Positions 22,707-35,226 of a stretch of DNA of 64,000 bases are shown here, in pieces (the stretch's first letter is position 1; every line of letters begins with the position of its first letter). The position numbers and the translations under genes were made by a program. The stretch comes from Adiantum capillus-veneris (lineage: Eukaryota > Streptophyta > Polypodiopsida > Polypodiales > Pteridaceae), in the NCBI GenBank assembly GCA_014529385.2, contig CM043963.1, forward strand, positions 74,183,412 to 74,247,411. The letters are read 5' to 3'. Below the pieces are notes generated by a model. It had not been told where the DNA came from. It searched no databases and saw only the letters and a program-made list of their open reading frames with translations.

Positions 22707-24238
22707 CAAGTGGAAATATTGGTGATGATTGCATACCTTTTTTACTGCCATACTCACAATTGTGAGTGGATGTATTAAATTCACCATAAAGGAATGTGCA
22801 ATCACCCTTAAGCCTGTGAAATGCATTGAGGGGCTAGAAGTTACATAGCGGAGCTACCCAACACCAGATTGATGTAAGCTACTTCAGAGAAACCTGTCGT
22901 GATGTTATCTAGCTAACAGTGATGAGTAGGATTGCTTGATTACACTCGTCAGAGTTCTTCCTTTTTTCAATAGATACTATCACTTCCCTGCTTTCCTGTA
23001 TTTCATATCTTATATTGTTTCCAAAAGTTGTATGAGTTGGTAGTTGATGATGATTTTTTTGGGATTTTTATCGGGTTAGGGCTCCTTGTAAAGCCCAAAA
23101 TTGTACATTTGTTGCACATTTGTAATCATTTTTTGCCATGGCTCATGTTGAGGATGGGTTTCTGAATGGTTTGGTTGGTGTTAATATAAATTAACTCTCT
23201 TTGATGAGAGTACTACCAAAGAAAAAAAATTGTGATGAAAAGCTAAGAAAGCTTCAAAAATGTTTGAACAAATTATGGAATTTGCAATATCCTACTTTTT
23301 AAAACCATTTTATGTTGTCATAAGAATTTTAGTGCAACATACGACAGTCTACTTTCTGGGCATTGCAATCCCTTGCCCTCAAAGGAACGTGCATTGCTCT
23401 GTAGTGGATTCTTGAAAGAGTCAGAGATAACATCGACTTCTTTCGAGTGACACTAGAGTTTTGGTTTTGTAGCAGATGCAGGGCAATGCCTATGCATATA
23501 CACACAACATCTTTTGAAATATAAGACACTTTTTTTAAAATTTGGAACTTGCTCTTTGCACCAACTTGCAATGCTCACATAGACGTGTTTGTAGCATAAA
23601 CTTCTCAAGAAATTATCAAAATTCCTAATTATAACTTTATTTAACCTTAATTTTAATGTATAAACAAGAGTGTCATACTCATAAACTCCCAATAAATAGC
23701 TTGGAATTTAAGACATGTTTGAGTAATCTAATTAGTAAGTCTTGAAAACAAAAAATTCTGTAAAAAATTAAAAAAATTATGGCTGCACCAACTTGATTCA
23801 TATTAGGCTTGAGAAGATAACATTATTTTGAACAACAAATGAATGATAAAGCAACATGTGCATTAAGTCTTTCATGTAACTACTTGTGATTGCAAGACCC
23901 TCATCATTGATGAAAATATTGCAATATGTGTGCCCAATTGCTCACATTGCACAAGGCAAAATCCCCTTTCTTTTTCCTCTTAAATATTACAATCTCATTT
24001 TTGGCAAAAAATTCTAGTGTGAAGGAGCCAACTGTCCTGTCCAATTAGACAAATACACATTCTTTTTCTTCTCAAGTGTGTTCATTTTCTTGTACAATCT
24101 TGGTGATGAAGAAGATCCAGAATAAAGAAGCGACAAGTGATCGCCTAGTTAGCTACGCATGATCTCACTCCTTTGTAAAATGTAAAAAAATGCTTGAAAC
24201 ACCATGTTTATGAAGCATTGTTACGCCCTTAAGCCTAC

Positions 24239-24565
24239 AGTGTTCGGGAAAAGTGTGTCTCAACTTACAATCATGCCACTTTGAAATCCAAAAATGCTAG
24301 CTAAGAGGAAAAGGAAAAAACTAGCCTATAAGTTGAAGAAAATAGTGTAAAATTAGCATAAAAACAGGTCATATTTTCAAATTTTCCTCTTGAAAATTTC
24401 ATTAAAGGTAAGCTTGTAGGAAGCATATTGAGTCCCAGTGTTTGAGAAAAGTTTGTCTCAACTTAGCCTTACGTTGGTTGGAAATTCAAGACAGCCAGTT
24501 GAGAAGAGAGTAAAAAGGAAAAAAATTGTCTGGATACTACAAGAAAATGGTGTATATATAGCTAA
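24239..24565 (+). repeat. Dispersed repeat R3, copies b and c
   Basis: Two copies in direct order start at about 24239 (TGTTCGGGAAAAGTGTGTCT) and 24437 (TGTTTGAGAAAAGTTTGTCT). Each continues CAACTTA, then a GGAAAAAGG-like patch and an AAAATxGTGTA motif, as in the copy at 19192. Confidence 0.6.
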
Positions 24566-25450
24566 AAGTATAGTTTAATCAAAAAAAAATCCGCTTAAGA
24601 AATGGATTAATGAGATTTATGTATTTTGGGATAAAGTATTTTCCTAAACATTGATAATGACCATACAAGGTGAGGAGTCATAAGGACCCACCTTAAAAGA
24701 GATGAAATGGAGTTTAAAAATTTATGCATGAATACAAACATATAAGGTCATTATGGTTGTCTATAAAGTAAAAAATATATACTATAATAAAGATAAAGAG
24801 AAAGGGATCAAATAAAAAATCTATCTACAAGACTATACTACTTCAATGAGAGAGAAATTTTAGTAGAGACGTGCAATCAAAAATGAAGTAAGATGTGACT
24901 AAAAAGGAAGTTTCTAGGAGAAGATGGAATGTAGGACATTGAGCTGAAAGAATACAAATAGTACCAAACATTGAGAGCTTTGATAATCTCCTTAAGAAAC
25001 ATAAATATCTTGGTGAACAAATTGGAGATGGATGGAGATGGAAGCCTCAGACTTGCGCGAGTGTTCCAATATATCCTATGAGAATTGGTTGGCCCAAAAC
25101 AAGAACTATCTCACTAGAGGGACCATGGCACTAGTTTTGTTGGAAAAGTACAATTATGTTAGTGGAATTATTGGTTTGCATGGGCTCCCTATCTTCCACT
25201 TTTGTTTGGGGTGGGATTTAATCATTGTTCTATCTTGTGGACCTATCATTGGTATAGTTTTCTTTTCTTTTGGATGGTGGGGTGCTTGAGGAGAAGGGCT
25301 GAAAATGGTTTGATAAAAGACAACTTGGGAGTGTCATGATACCTTGCAAATGGTAGACTCAAAGAACAATCGATTTTCAAAGGATCGAACCATAGTTTCC
25401 AATTTTTAAGAATGCTAAAATAAGGTGGACTCCATAAGTTGCTAATGAAT

Positions 25451-25550
25451 GGGAGGGAAGAGAATTAGACACAAACATGGAGAGGGTGCATAAAAAACAT
25501 GGGAGGGAAGAGAACTAGCCACAAACATGGAGAGGGTGCATAAAAAATGT
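25451..25550. repeat. 50-bp tandem duplication
   Basis: GGGAGGGAAGAGAA followed by CACAAACATGGAGAGGGTGC and ATAAAAAA starts at 25451 and again at 25501, differing at a few positions. Confidence 0.9.
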
Positions 25551-27176
25551 TGTTAATAATCAACCACTACTTGTACCTAAAATGACAAATGCTTTTCTTC
25601 AACAGAGACAAAGGACCACTTATAGAGTGGCCTGAGTGAATAGAAATGTGGATACCCAAAGATCCCATCAAGATCACTGAAAACAAATGCAATCGTCGCA
25701 ACAACCATGCATTCCTTGAATTACAATAGGTTCTTTCTTAGAGCTATATGTTTCTTCAATATATACCTTTATCACATTTTGGCCAAGAGGAACACTACCA
25801 AGTGAACACACCATACTAAGCTCTTTCCCTGTGTAAGTTACTTATGGCATACAAAATGAGTCAGAGAATAGTACGAAGAAGGGAGACAAAGGAGTTCAAT
25901 CATTGGTAGATGTTCTAAATAATGTGGTGCATGAGCTTGCCAAGAAAGGTATTGAGTCTGCGACAAGGAATCATTGTCGTTTGAAAGAACTTCATCGTAA
26001 TGAACATTTGGCAACTTTGCCTCAAGTAGAGGAGTTTATAATGATACTTGGCAGCACCTAGACTTGGTATGTATAAAGTTATATATCCTGAATATGGCAT
26101 ATATGGACTCGTTAAACAAACTCAAACATGGAATGCGCAATAACATTATCCATTTTCTATTGTTCTTTAGCATGCACTCTACCCTAATAGCTTTAGCCCA
26201 ATAAAAGGGTAGGAGATCAATTATCACCCATGAAGGTAGTTCTCTGTTTGAATGATGGGAGCTCCTACTTGGAACAAGGCGGTACCTCCACAGCGTTCTC
26301 TGAAATGTTGGGGCATGCCTCTTGGTACATCTAGTTATTGAGCCTTAAGGACTTCTTTGTATGCATAGTTATGAGGCCATATGGTTACGAAAATATGTAC
26401 ATGATGTTTTTCCTGCGCGTGGTTTAGACATCAACATTGAAAATTTGGTGAAGTTGTGATGAAAGTAAAAGAATACTAATGGAAGGTAACCAGAAACATG
26501 GTATTCAAAAGGACACCCCAACATTAGCAAATTTTCCACACATGATTACTTCACAAGGTTGTACATGATGCAAATGCTTCTAGAAAAGGGGGCCTAGATA
26601 TTGACAATGGTGGCTTAAGAAAGCTATGTAAGCCAGAGCTACTACGCGAGAGTAAATTTCTCCATAGCTTGTGCAATTATGCCTCTCCAACAATAATGTC
26701 ACTGCAATAACAGAAGAACCACATTTCCACTTCATGTCCCATCACTCTGGCGCTATCCCCTCTTGACTCCACATTTGCCCTACTTGCGATACCCATCTTG
26801 TTTCTCCAGATCTCTCCTTCATCGACTAAATAAACTCTCTCGTTGTTAATGATTTACTTTGAAGTTGATGAGGAAGTAACATCTCTCAGGTGCTGCTGTG
26901 TTCTGTGAGTAAGTGTTAAGCTACATTCTTTCTTAGCTGTAAACGGGAATGTATGCATCCCCCATTTGTTAACTGTCTTCCTCTCACTTGTGAAAGCTGA
27001 AAACCACCATCAAAGCTCCAACACTACGACTGTACCAGAATCGACAAGAAAACTACCAAGTGAGCTTCCAAGCGCATAAAGAATAGGCAAATGCATGCAC
27101 CCTATTATAGAGGAAATGTTTGTGCAATTGTTCATGACTAGAGGAATCTACAAACAGCCCAACTCTTATCATATCT

Positions 27177-27560
27177 AGGTACATTTAAATCTATCATGAC
27201 AAAGGAATAGGTGCTCTAATACCAGCAATGTATTTTCGTAAGTACTCATAAGGTCATAGGTACTCTAAAACACCATCCTATACTCATTGGTACTATATAT
27301 AGGTACTCTAGAACCACAAATGCATAGCCATAGGTACTTTCGAGGTATATGGAAGCATCTTTTATGCAGGGTAGCAGCTAGCGTGAGTACAAGAAAGTAC
27401 TTTCACAATAACAATTTAGATAATATACGCATTTTAGGTACAGTTAAAACTAACATGATAAGGGATTGGTGCTCTAATACCAGCAATGTATTTTTGTAAG
27501 TACTTCTAAGGTACTCTTAAACCACCAATAAATACGCGTAGGTACTCTAAAGCAAGGAAG
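27177..27560. repeat. Clustered GGTACTCTAA-type repeats
   Basis: AGGTACTCTAAA and AGTACTxxxAAGG words recur at least six times. A longer unit (TGCTCTAATACCAGCAATGT, ATTTT, GTAAGTAC) occurs at about 27212 and 27471. No coding content. Confidence 0.7.
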
Positions 27561-27725
27561 GTGTGTGTTCCATCATGCACAACATTCCCACAATGATCAC
27601 TAGCACTCACTAGTGGAAGTAGGCCTAAATGCCAGAACACACACACGCACCCGCACCCGCACGCACGCACATACATTCACAAGTGTATTCCAGTAAATAA
27701 GAGTCATTTGCCATGCTTAACTTAC

Positions 27726-29696
27726 AATCAGAATCAGTTGTAACCCACTGGCCCTGCTTGTATGAACCTTTGAAGGAAGATGCCCTGTTGGTCTGATGAT
27801 ATTTATTTCCTCCAGCTTGTGAATTCCAAGGGGAGCCCATCGTGCTAAGACTTCCTTTCCGATGAATGCTCTCTTGCATTAAACTGTTCCATTCTGGCCC
27901 TTGCAGACATACGGGGCTCCTTGGCGAGCCAGACTGGGACGAGCATGACAATAGCTACAAAGGCACACGTACGCTCAGCGTCAGAAACCCTAAACACAGG
28001 GTAGATGATGATGCCACAATTGCATGCATGAAGATGTCCCTCTCTTTAATTTGTAAGAGCATGCAAGGTGAAACACCAGCTTCTCCGTGATCCAAAATGC
28101 AAGACCACACATAAGCTAAAGAGCGAGGACTCTCAAGACTCACACTAGACCAATACAGCAATGACAATTGGCAATCGGACCGAATGGAGGGGGCAGACAG
28201 GTGTTGCTATGACAATGTGGTGAGAATAAGTTAAAAATAGTCACATGCCCTGGGTAGATTTCTTCATGAATCACATAGCTACTTCGGTCTTGCCTACATC
28301 ACCCACATCCATAATCAAACTAAAAACTCCATTGATAAAGAGTTTGCAAATCAAACAATGCTCACTCACCGCTTTCCACTTGGTTTCTGAAGGGGACCTT
28401 GGAGACACTGGGGTCGATGAAATCCTCGAAAAGCTGGGCTTTTTGAAAGAAAGAGAACCCTTTTTCTGGAAGGTTTCCCGTTCCATCTCCTTTGATGCTA
28501 TTGAGATTGGGCGTTCCTCATCCACACTAAAGAGAGTAGTTTTGAGCTTGTAAGCAGTAGAGAAGCCTATATCTTCTTGCGCTGTCAATGGCAGCACTCG
28601 GTTCTTCAAGCCAAACTTGTGCTGCTGCAAATCAAAGCCGAGAACATCAAGATCTCCATTTGCTACCCTCCCAATGCCTTCCTTTATGTTTACCCGCAGA
28701 GTACTTCCTTTTGCAGAGTTTTCATGAGGATTCTTTCTCTGACAGACAGGGTCTACAATTAGCTGGGCCAAAGGAGCTCTGTTTGTACCTTGCTTTTGGC
28801 TTTGATAAGGGCCCTCCGTACACACATCCCTAGTGTGGGCGCATGATCTTTTCTCAAGATGCAAGAGCTTCCAATGCATCATCCATCCTTTTCTACCATA
28901 CCTCGCCAAAGTGTGCCGTAATCCATGGCTACCATGTTTCTGATAATTCAGGCTGTTTGAACTGCCCTCACTGACATCATCTGCAAAATCATGTCAAAAT
29001 TTAGGAGGAACAAGATGCTAACAATATATGAAACTGGCAATGCTAACAGTATATGATCCTATCGCAAAGCTCCATGCTGGATAATGTGCAATGTGTCTGC
29101 CATATAAGGGTGTTTGCAGTAAATTCTTCGCCACAAAGTGAACAAGCATTAAACCAAAGCAATGACAATTCAAATTGTCAGAAATACATAAATGCATTCA
29201 TCTGCGCATGCGTTGGAGTTTTCATTGTACTCTTCAAAACCAAACATGGGCATGGGCAATGGTCACTTCGGAGGAGACCTGTCGTGGATTTCTTGGAGGG
29301 ATGCCAGAGTTTCAACCAGCTCAACAGCTGTGCATCAGAAGAATACAAACAATCAAAACCCCAACATATGAAAATATGAGTAACAAAACGGTAACGATAC
29401 TCTACATTTAGACCTAGCAAAATCAGAAAATAAAGATCAATTTCAAGTGCAGCTCAAAACCACTTGCATAACATTCAGCTTCTGATGGTGGCAAAAAGCA
29501 GGAGTTGCATTATGGAAGCCAAACAGCATAGCTAAGGTTCCATACCTTGACTTTCTCTACCATCCTCAGCAAGCGTGGTGCAAACTTGCTCTTTAGACCT
29601 CACTACAGAAAAGACCCATTGGCCTCATCGATAAGAAACAAGCCCTTGCTCCAACAGTGTCCAAACTCTGGGGGAAAGTACCAGCCATCAAATCAA

Positions 29697-29754
<58 letters not shown>

Positions 29755-29901
29755 CACAGTGTTTCGAACACACGAGAAAAATGTAAAGGGGCGATCCTTA
29801 CAATATCATGAAGCTTTCTCGGAGTTCGCTCAACTCAGCTTTGCTCACCTCAATGCATGTTACCTGCCATTGAGATAAGGGTTAGACTCGTTAGAGATTG
29901 C

Positions 29902-29936
<35 letters not shown>

Positions 29937-30048
29937 GGGCACTACCCAAATCAGAGGCTGGAAAGAAGGGCGACCGCCGACGCGCAACCCAATGTAACAG
30001 ATCGACAATGTGTCGCAGGACGTGACTTATTCCGATGCCTCCCATCAT
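27726..30048 (-). CDS. Candidate five-exon host gene, unknown product (3' end not found)
   Basis: Minus-strand exons can be joined with canonical GT-AG sites and consistent phase: 30048-29946 (starts ATGATGGGA), 29598-29546, 29327-29279, 28980-28370 and 27933-27726. Donors include GTATGG, GTGAGT and GTAAGT. This gives about 341 codons, open at the 3' end. Readable pieces include SHVLRHIVDLLHWVARRR, SKFAPRLLRMVEKVK, LLSWLKLWHPSKKSTT, TLARYGRKGWMMHWKLLHLE, SFSRISSTPVSPRSPSETK and GPEWNSLMQESIHRKGS. The second half is rich in Ser-Pro, Lys and Gln and looks disordered. I do not recognise the family. Support is the codon-like text across introns and the matched phases. The acceptor of exon 2 (TGTAGTGAG) is weak, and exon 1 is the least certain. 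If the last donor is not used, the frame ends at 27625 in a microsatellite-coded Cys-rich tail. Confidence 0.5.
29705..29748. repeat. (CT)22 microsatellite in putative intron 1 of the minus-strand gene
   Basis: Uninterrupted CT tract between the proposed exons 1 and 2 of the minus-strand gene. Confidence 0.9.
29904..29933. repeat. (CT)15 microsatellite
   Basis: CT tract of 30 bp just inside putative intron 1. On the minus strand it follows the proposed exon 1 donor by about 10 bp. Confidence 0.9.
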
Positions 30049-30640
30049 CTCCTCTCCTGCAGGCTCGCCATTTCACCATCGCTTCGCAAAAAGAGCACAC
30101 CTGGCCTCAAGCTTTTCTTACTTCAAAAGCTTTGTCCTTTAAACTCACTCTGCATATCTTACCAATTTTACTTCACTTTACACTAATGAACTCACTTTAA
30201 CATTTGGGAGTGCTCGCTCCACTTGAGCATGCGAAAGTAGCCTTGTCATGGTCCATGGGCATTGGGTGCTGAAGGCAACACTGCCAACAAGGACACAAGG
30301 CCACAAACACACTCCGGAGAGCACCTTGCCTCTTGCATGTGTCGTGCATCAATATTTAGGTACCCCCCACGCGAGAGATGGTGATCAATCATAAAGTCGT
30401 GATAGGATTCGTATGTAACATTTCACACACACGCACATGCAAAGGCAGGCAAGTAAGAACCCACACTCTAACTACACCTTTTTGGGGTGCAATTATTCGA
30501 GGGAAGAGGGAGGAACCCAAAGAGGTATGTGAGTGCTTTGTATGCATAGTCATGTAGAGAGTCATACAAATGCTATGTCTGTTGTGCCCACAAGCATTAA
30601 TCATAGCTCAATAAGGGGATATGAGTGAATGGTACTTCAA
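30049..30640. other. Putative upstream region of the minus-strand gene
   Basis: No coding feature was recognised. If the minus-strand gene is real, its promoter should lie here; I see no clear TATA box. Confidence 0.3.
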
Positions 30641-31100
30641 TCTTTCTTCCTCAGGGACAGTTTGTTTGCCCTTGATTGCCAATTATAAAACTATGCACCC
30701 AAACTGGATTTTTTGCCAACTTGGTAACACTCTGACGATTACAGTGAGAAACTAGAACCTCTACAATAATGCCCAGTAAGCCATATAGCTTCCGTGCTAG
30801 CCTATGATGTATTAGTGGGGGCAATGGAGTACTAAATAGCTTCCCACCCTCTACATTGAAAAACATATATATTCCTTCCAAGACAAATAAAGAACCTTCT
30901 TACTCATGTCTCGCATAGTTCTCATGCCAAGTATATGATTTGTAGCATTGAAATCCTTCATGTCAAAGTTCTCATGCAACTTAGACTGCAAATCATTACC
31001 TCAAAGTTGTTCTTCTTAGCTATAAGCATATCATCCACATAAAGGATCAAGCTGAAAAGACTACAATCCATAACATTCATTGTGTCGAGACATTGATCAA
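30640..31100 (-). pseudogene. Ty1/copia RT-RNase H remnant
   Basis: On the minus strand the text runs LILYVDDMLIAKKN (RT active site, near 31050-31010), FDMKDFNATNHILGMRTM, KKVLYLSWKEYI, GGKLFSTPLPP, then NRQSVTKLAKNPVW (RNase H, replacing a DSQSAxxLAKNP motif). The part between the RT end and RNase H is missing, and frameshifts are present. It is oriented against A2, which begins within about 10-50 bp of it. Confidence 0.75.
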
Positions 31101-31109
31101 TCTCTCTTT

Positions 31110-34100
31110 GTCGATGATATGAAAAAAGATCATGTTATCTTGATTTTGTATTCCTCATCAATGTGGGACATTTTCTTGATGCCTTACCAGATTCTTACCA
31201 GACTTTTGCTAGTACTTGGAGACTTATGACCCAAGGAAATCCTGAAGTTGTCAAAGTTTGATGCATTATGCACATTGATGTTGCAAGAGTCACTTTCCGA
31301 AAAAAAACAGGACTAGGCAGCTTGCAGTTGAACAGGCTTTTATTGCTTCTCCAAGAAAGGGTGGTAACAGCAATGTAGCCACTTCTTATGGTTCTGTTGC
31401 GAGTGGCAAAAATTCTATTCCTAATGCTTTTGTTGGCAGCAATTCGTCTGGAAATTCTGGTGATAAGGGCAAAAAGAAGATGTATTGCCATTATTGTAAA
31501 GCTAATGATTACTTGATCAAGCAGTGTCCTAAGTTGAAGGCCAAAGAGGCTAAGAAGAAAGAGGGTAGTTCCACTGCCAATGCTGGTTCCACTACAAATG
31601 CAACCATTGTTGAGTCTTCTGTGAAAGGAGACTGTGATCCTGATGTTGATGAAGAATGGATTTTTAGTGCAGAGTGCACTTACAATCCTGTTGTCCATGA
31701 TGCATGTCAATTGCTGCAGATTCACATGTGTGGTATTTCGACAGTGGTGCTACAAAGCACATTACTTCACATCGTGAATTGTTCACCTCTCTCGAGTCTG
31801 TCCCTCATGGGAATTCAATCACTTGTGCCAACAATGCCTCTTATCCGGTTCAGGGAGTTGGAAAGATTGTGCTTACTGCTGCAAATGGTAGTTCTTTCGC
31901 ACTTGTTGATGCACTTTATGAACCTGGGATCAAGAAGAATATTTTGTCTGTATTTGCACTTGCTAGAATTGGACTTGTAGTCAAATTTGTGGATGACAGA
32001 TGTACAGGTTCATGATCTCAGTTTTGGTGATGAAATTGTTGCAGCTGGCCTTTTGTGTCGTGGGCTGTATAAGCTCACTTTGTATGACAAGTGTGGACAA
32101 AATTTTGCAAATGCGGTTGTAGATTCAAGGGCTATTTCAAATGCAAAACTTTGGCATGCACGTTTTGGTCATCTGAATTTTTCCAGTTTGCTACGTTTGC
32201 AGAAATCTGATATGGTTGCTTCTTTGCCGCCACTTAAAGCACCTGTCAAACATATTTGTGAAGGCTGTATTTTGGGTAAGATGTAGCGTTCGAAGTTTCC
32301 AAAGGATGGTCTAGTTAGGGTCACATGCAGATTGCAGCTTGTGCATAGTGATGTTTGTGGGCCCATGCAAACTCCGTCCTTGGGCAATTACCTTTACTTC
32401 ATGACTTTCATTGATGATTACTCCAGGCATGCATGGGTATTTCCGCTTAAAGCGAAGTCCGAAGTTTTTATGTGCTTCAAACAATTTCTGGCTATGAATG
32501 AAAATGTCTCGAAATGTACTATGGGTACCCTCCGATCCGATCGAGGGGGGAGTATATGTCTCATGAATTTAATGCATTTCTGTCTTAGTGGCTAGTTGTG
32601 GGATAAAACACCAATGTATAGCGCCTTATACACCTCAGCAAAATGGTGTTGATGAGAGGAAAAACAGGTCACTTACGGAAATGGCACGATGTATGGTCAA
32701 AAGTCAAGCTTTGCTGCATTCTTTTTGGCTTGAGGCCATCATGTGTGCCACTTATGTACTTAACAGGTGTCCTATGAAAGCTTTGCAGTCTATTACTCCA
32801 TATGAAGCATGGCATGATAGAAAGTCTTCTATTGAGCACATGCATGTTTTTGGTTGTTTGGCATATGCTTTGGTGCCACAAACACAGCACAGAAAATTGG
32901 ATGATAAGGCTATCAAATGTATTTTTGTTGGTTATAGTGCTGAAAGCAAAGGTTATAGGTTGTATCATCCGCAAACAAAGCGTATTTTGGTTTCACGCGA
33001 TGTAGTGTTCGTGGAAGATTATGTTCAGCCCTTGTTGTCATGTACTAGAGACAATAATGTAAACTCACAGGACATTTATAACACTTTATTGCCTCTTTTC
33101 AGTGGTGGAAGTTCGAATGTAAATTCCAATGAGGCAAATGTATAGCCTATGGGGGTTTCAGAAAATGTTACAGATCAGCCTATTACTAATGCAGATATAC
33201 ATGATGTACTTGATGAGGAAAGGGCTGAAAATGAGCAGGCTAGAGGTATGCCAAAATGGCTCGTGCATACAATGCGTGAAAGTAAATTGGATGCACCTTT
33301 GTCTAGTCGTACTCTTTCAGGCTCTAGCCATGCATCTTATGCATCAGATTGTTATGCTTTGGCTGTGTCTAGCTTACATGATGTTGAGGAACCTTTGTCT
33401 TCTGATGAAGCACAGAATTCAGAAAATTGGATGGCTGCCATGCAATCAGAATATGATGCACGGATAGAAAATGACACATGGAGTTTATGTGATTTGCCTC
33501 CTGACAAAAAGGCCATTGGTACAAAGTGGGTTTACAAGTTGAAACGCAAGCTAGATGGTGAGATCGATCACCATAAGGCTCGACTTGTTGCAAAGGGTTA
33601 TGCACAGCAAGAAGGCATAGATTATGAAGAGACTTTTGCTCCCACTTGTCGTATGACTACTATGCGTTTTCTATGTGCATTGGCAGCTCATTTTGGTTGG
33701 GATGTACATCAATCAGACATTGTTATTGCTTTCTTGAATGGTGACATATTTGAGGAAGTTTATGTAACGCAACCTCACGGTTTTGTCAAGAAAGGACAAG
33801 AGGACAAAGTGTGCAGATGTAAGAAGTCTTTGTATGGTTTTGAAGCAATCTCCTCGTGCTTGGTATGAGAAAGCTGACACTCATTTGTTCAAACAAGGCT
33901 TTCGTAATAGTCCAACAAAAAGCACATTGATGTAAAGTGTGAGAGTGATGTACTTCTCATTGTGATTCTTTATGTTGATGATTTGGTGATCACTGGACCA
34001 AATGAGAGACATATTGTTGAACTTAAGGCTGATTTGAATGCTACTTTCAAGATGAAAGATTTGGGGTTGTTGCATCAGTACTTGGGTATATAGTTTAAGC

Positions 34101-34926
34101 AGTGTGATAGTGGTATTGCCTTGTGTTAGAAAAGTTACATAGAGACATTGCTATGTAAGTTTGGACTTGAGGATTGGAAACCTATTGCCACTCCCATGGA
34201 AACAGGTTTGAAATTGAGTCTTCATGATGCTGATGATCCTGCAGACGTCACTCATTACCAAACTGTTGTTGGATGCCTCATTTATGTATGCAACACGAGG
34301 CCGGATATTCAGTTTGCAGTCTCACATGTCAACAGATTTATGCATAGCCAGGGTCTAAGCATTGGCAGGCTGTCAAAAGGATTTTCTGCTACCTTAGTGG
34401 CACTTTACATCTTGGCTTGTTTTATCCCAAGGGGGGATCAGTGCTGCCAGACTTACATGCTTTTTCGGACTCAGATTGGGCTGGTTGTTTTGACACGCGA
34501 GTGTCCACAAGTGGTTTTTGTTTCATGCTTGGCAGTTCATGTATATCATGGTTGAGCAAGAAGCAACCTACTATGGCCACTTCGAGTTGTGAGGCTGAGT
34601 ATAGGGCAGTCTTCACAACTACGGTTGAGTGTGTATGGCTCAGACGCCTTATGAGTGATCTGGGTGTTGGACAGGACACTGCCAACACTATCTACACTGA
34701 CAGTCAGAGCGCATTGGCAGTTGCGAGGAACCCAGTTTTTCATGGTCGTATAAAGCACATTGAGGTGCATTACCACTATGTCAGGGAGAGGCTCTTAGCA
34801 GGAGAGATGAGATTAGCTTATGTGCCAACACAAGACAACCTTGCAAATCTTTTCACAAAGGCATTGTCTTGTGAGCAGCTCGAAGCTTTCCGCAAAGCTT
34901 TGGGCTTACTCCCCTTTGTGAACTGA
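31110..34926 (+). pseudogene. Ty1/copia family A copy A2, near full-length pol
   Basis: Copia order is kept: the end of gag (LDALPDSYQTFA, KFDALCTL), a zinc knuckle with His changed (CHYCKANDYLIKQC, from 31480), protease FDSGATKHIT (31704-32015), pre-integrase LWHARFGHLNFS and GCILGK, integrase LVHSDVCGP, RSDRGGS and PQQNGVDERKNR, the RT region from 33149 with KARLVAKGYAQQ, then RT LYVDDLVITG and RNase H FSDSDWAGC, DSQSALAVA and KHIEVHYHYVRE (34417-34926). It is broken by at least five frame changes: near 32010, 32580, 33840 (an extra T after TATGGTTT), 33925 (a lost base) and 34340. Stops lie at 32284, 34091 and 34126. The 5' LTR and the first half of gag are missing. Confidence 0.88.
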
Positions 34927-35001
34927 TCATGTCCTCAGGGCATGGCACTTCCCTTTACTCATGTGCCAACTCTCGTTCACCGCATCACTCTAGGGAAGAT
35001 T

Positions 35002-35226
35002 TATTACCATATACATGTGGTAGTGATGTGTGTGAGCACACTAGGACCGTCGGGGCATTTTTCCCTCTTTAGGAAGTTTTTCTCCCATGCGTTGTATATA
35101 CGCCCATCACTCTAGGGCTATCTATCTTTCCATTGTACACTAAGTAACACACTCTCTATTGTGTGCCTTGAGCTTCCTTCATCTTCTCCAAGTTGTGTGT
35201 GTTTCTCTGCAACCCTAATTCCAACA
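35002..35226 (+). repeat. 3' LTR of A2
   Basis: 225 bp from TATTACCATATACATGTGG (first G mutated to A relative to TGTTAC) to ATTCCAACA, preceded by the purine patch TAGGGAAGA. It matches the LTRs at 53310 and 63864 almost throughout. The TTGTATATACGC patch could hold the promoter. Repeat R1 copy 2 abuts its end. Confidence 0.85.

Larger units (their letters stand above)
22704..27176. other. Long gene-free stretch
   Basis: No domain was recognised on either strand. Contents: an A-tailed stretch near 23040-23235 (TTGTAATCA, GTTGGTGTTAATATAAATTA and an A run) that resembles a LINE 3' end, two R3 repeat copies at 24239 and 24437, and a 50-bp tandem duplication at 25451. The rest looks like decayed DNA. 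Confidence 0.5.

Noticed and set aside
24982-25289. 85-codon plus frame with hydrophobic C-terminus near 25032
   Set aside because: No family resemblance, no flanking exons with matching phase, and surrounding sequence is repeat-like.
27625-27725. Cys-rich tail after the last minus-strand exon as a real C-terminus
   Set aside because: The Cys-rich text is coded by a TGTG/GCGTGC-type simple repeat, and a good GTAAGT donor precedes it.
28245-28553. Plus-strand frames opposite the minus-strand gene
   Set aside because: They are antisense shadows. Splice signals and protein-like text are on the minus strand.
31195-31725. 176-codon minus-strand frame opposite A2 gag
   Set aside because: Antisense of copia gag/protease coding sequence, with no motif of its own.
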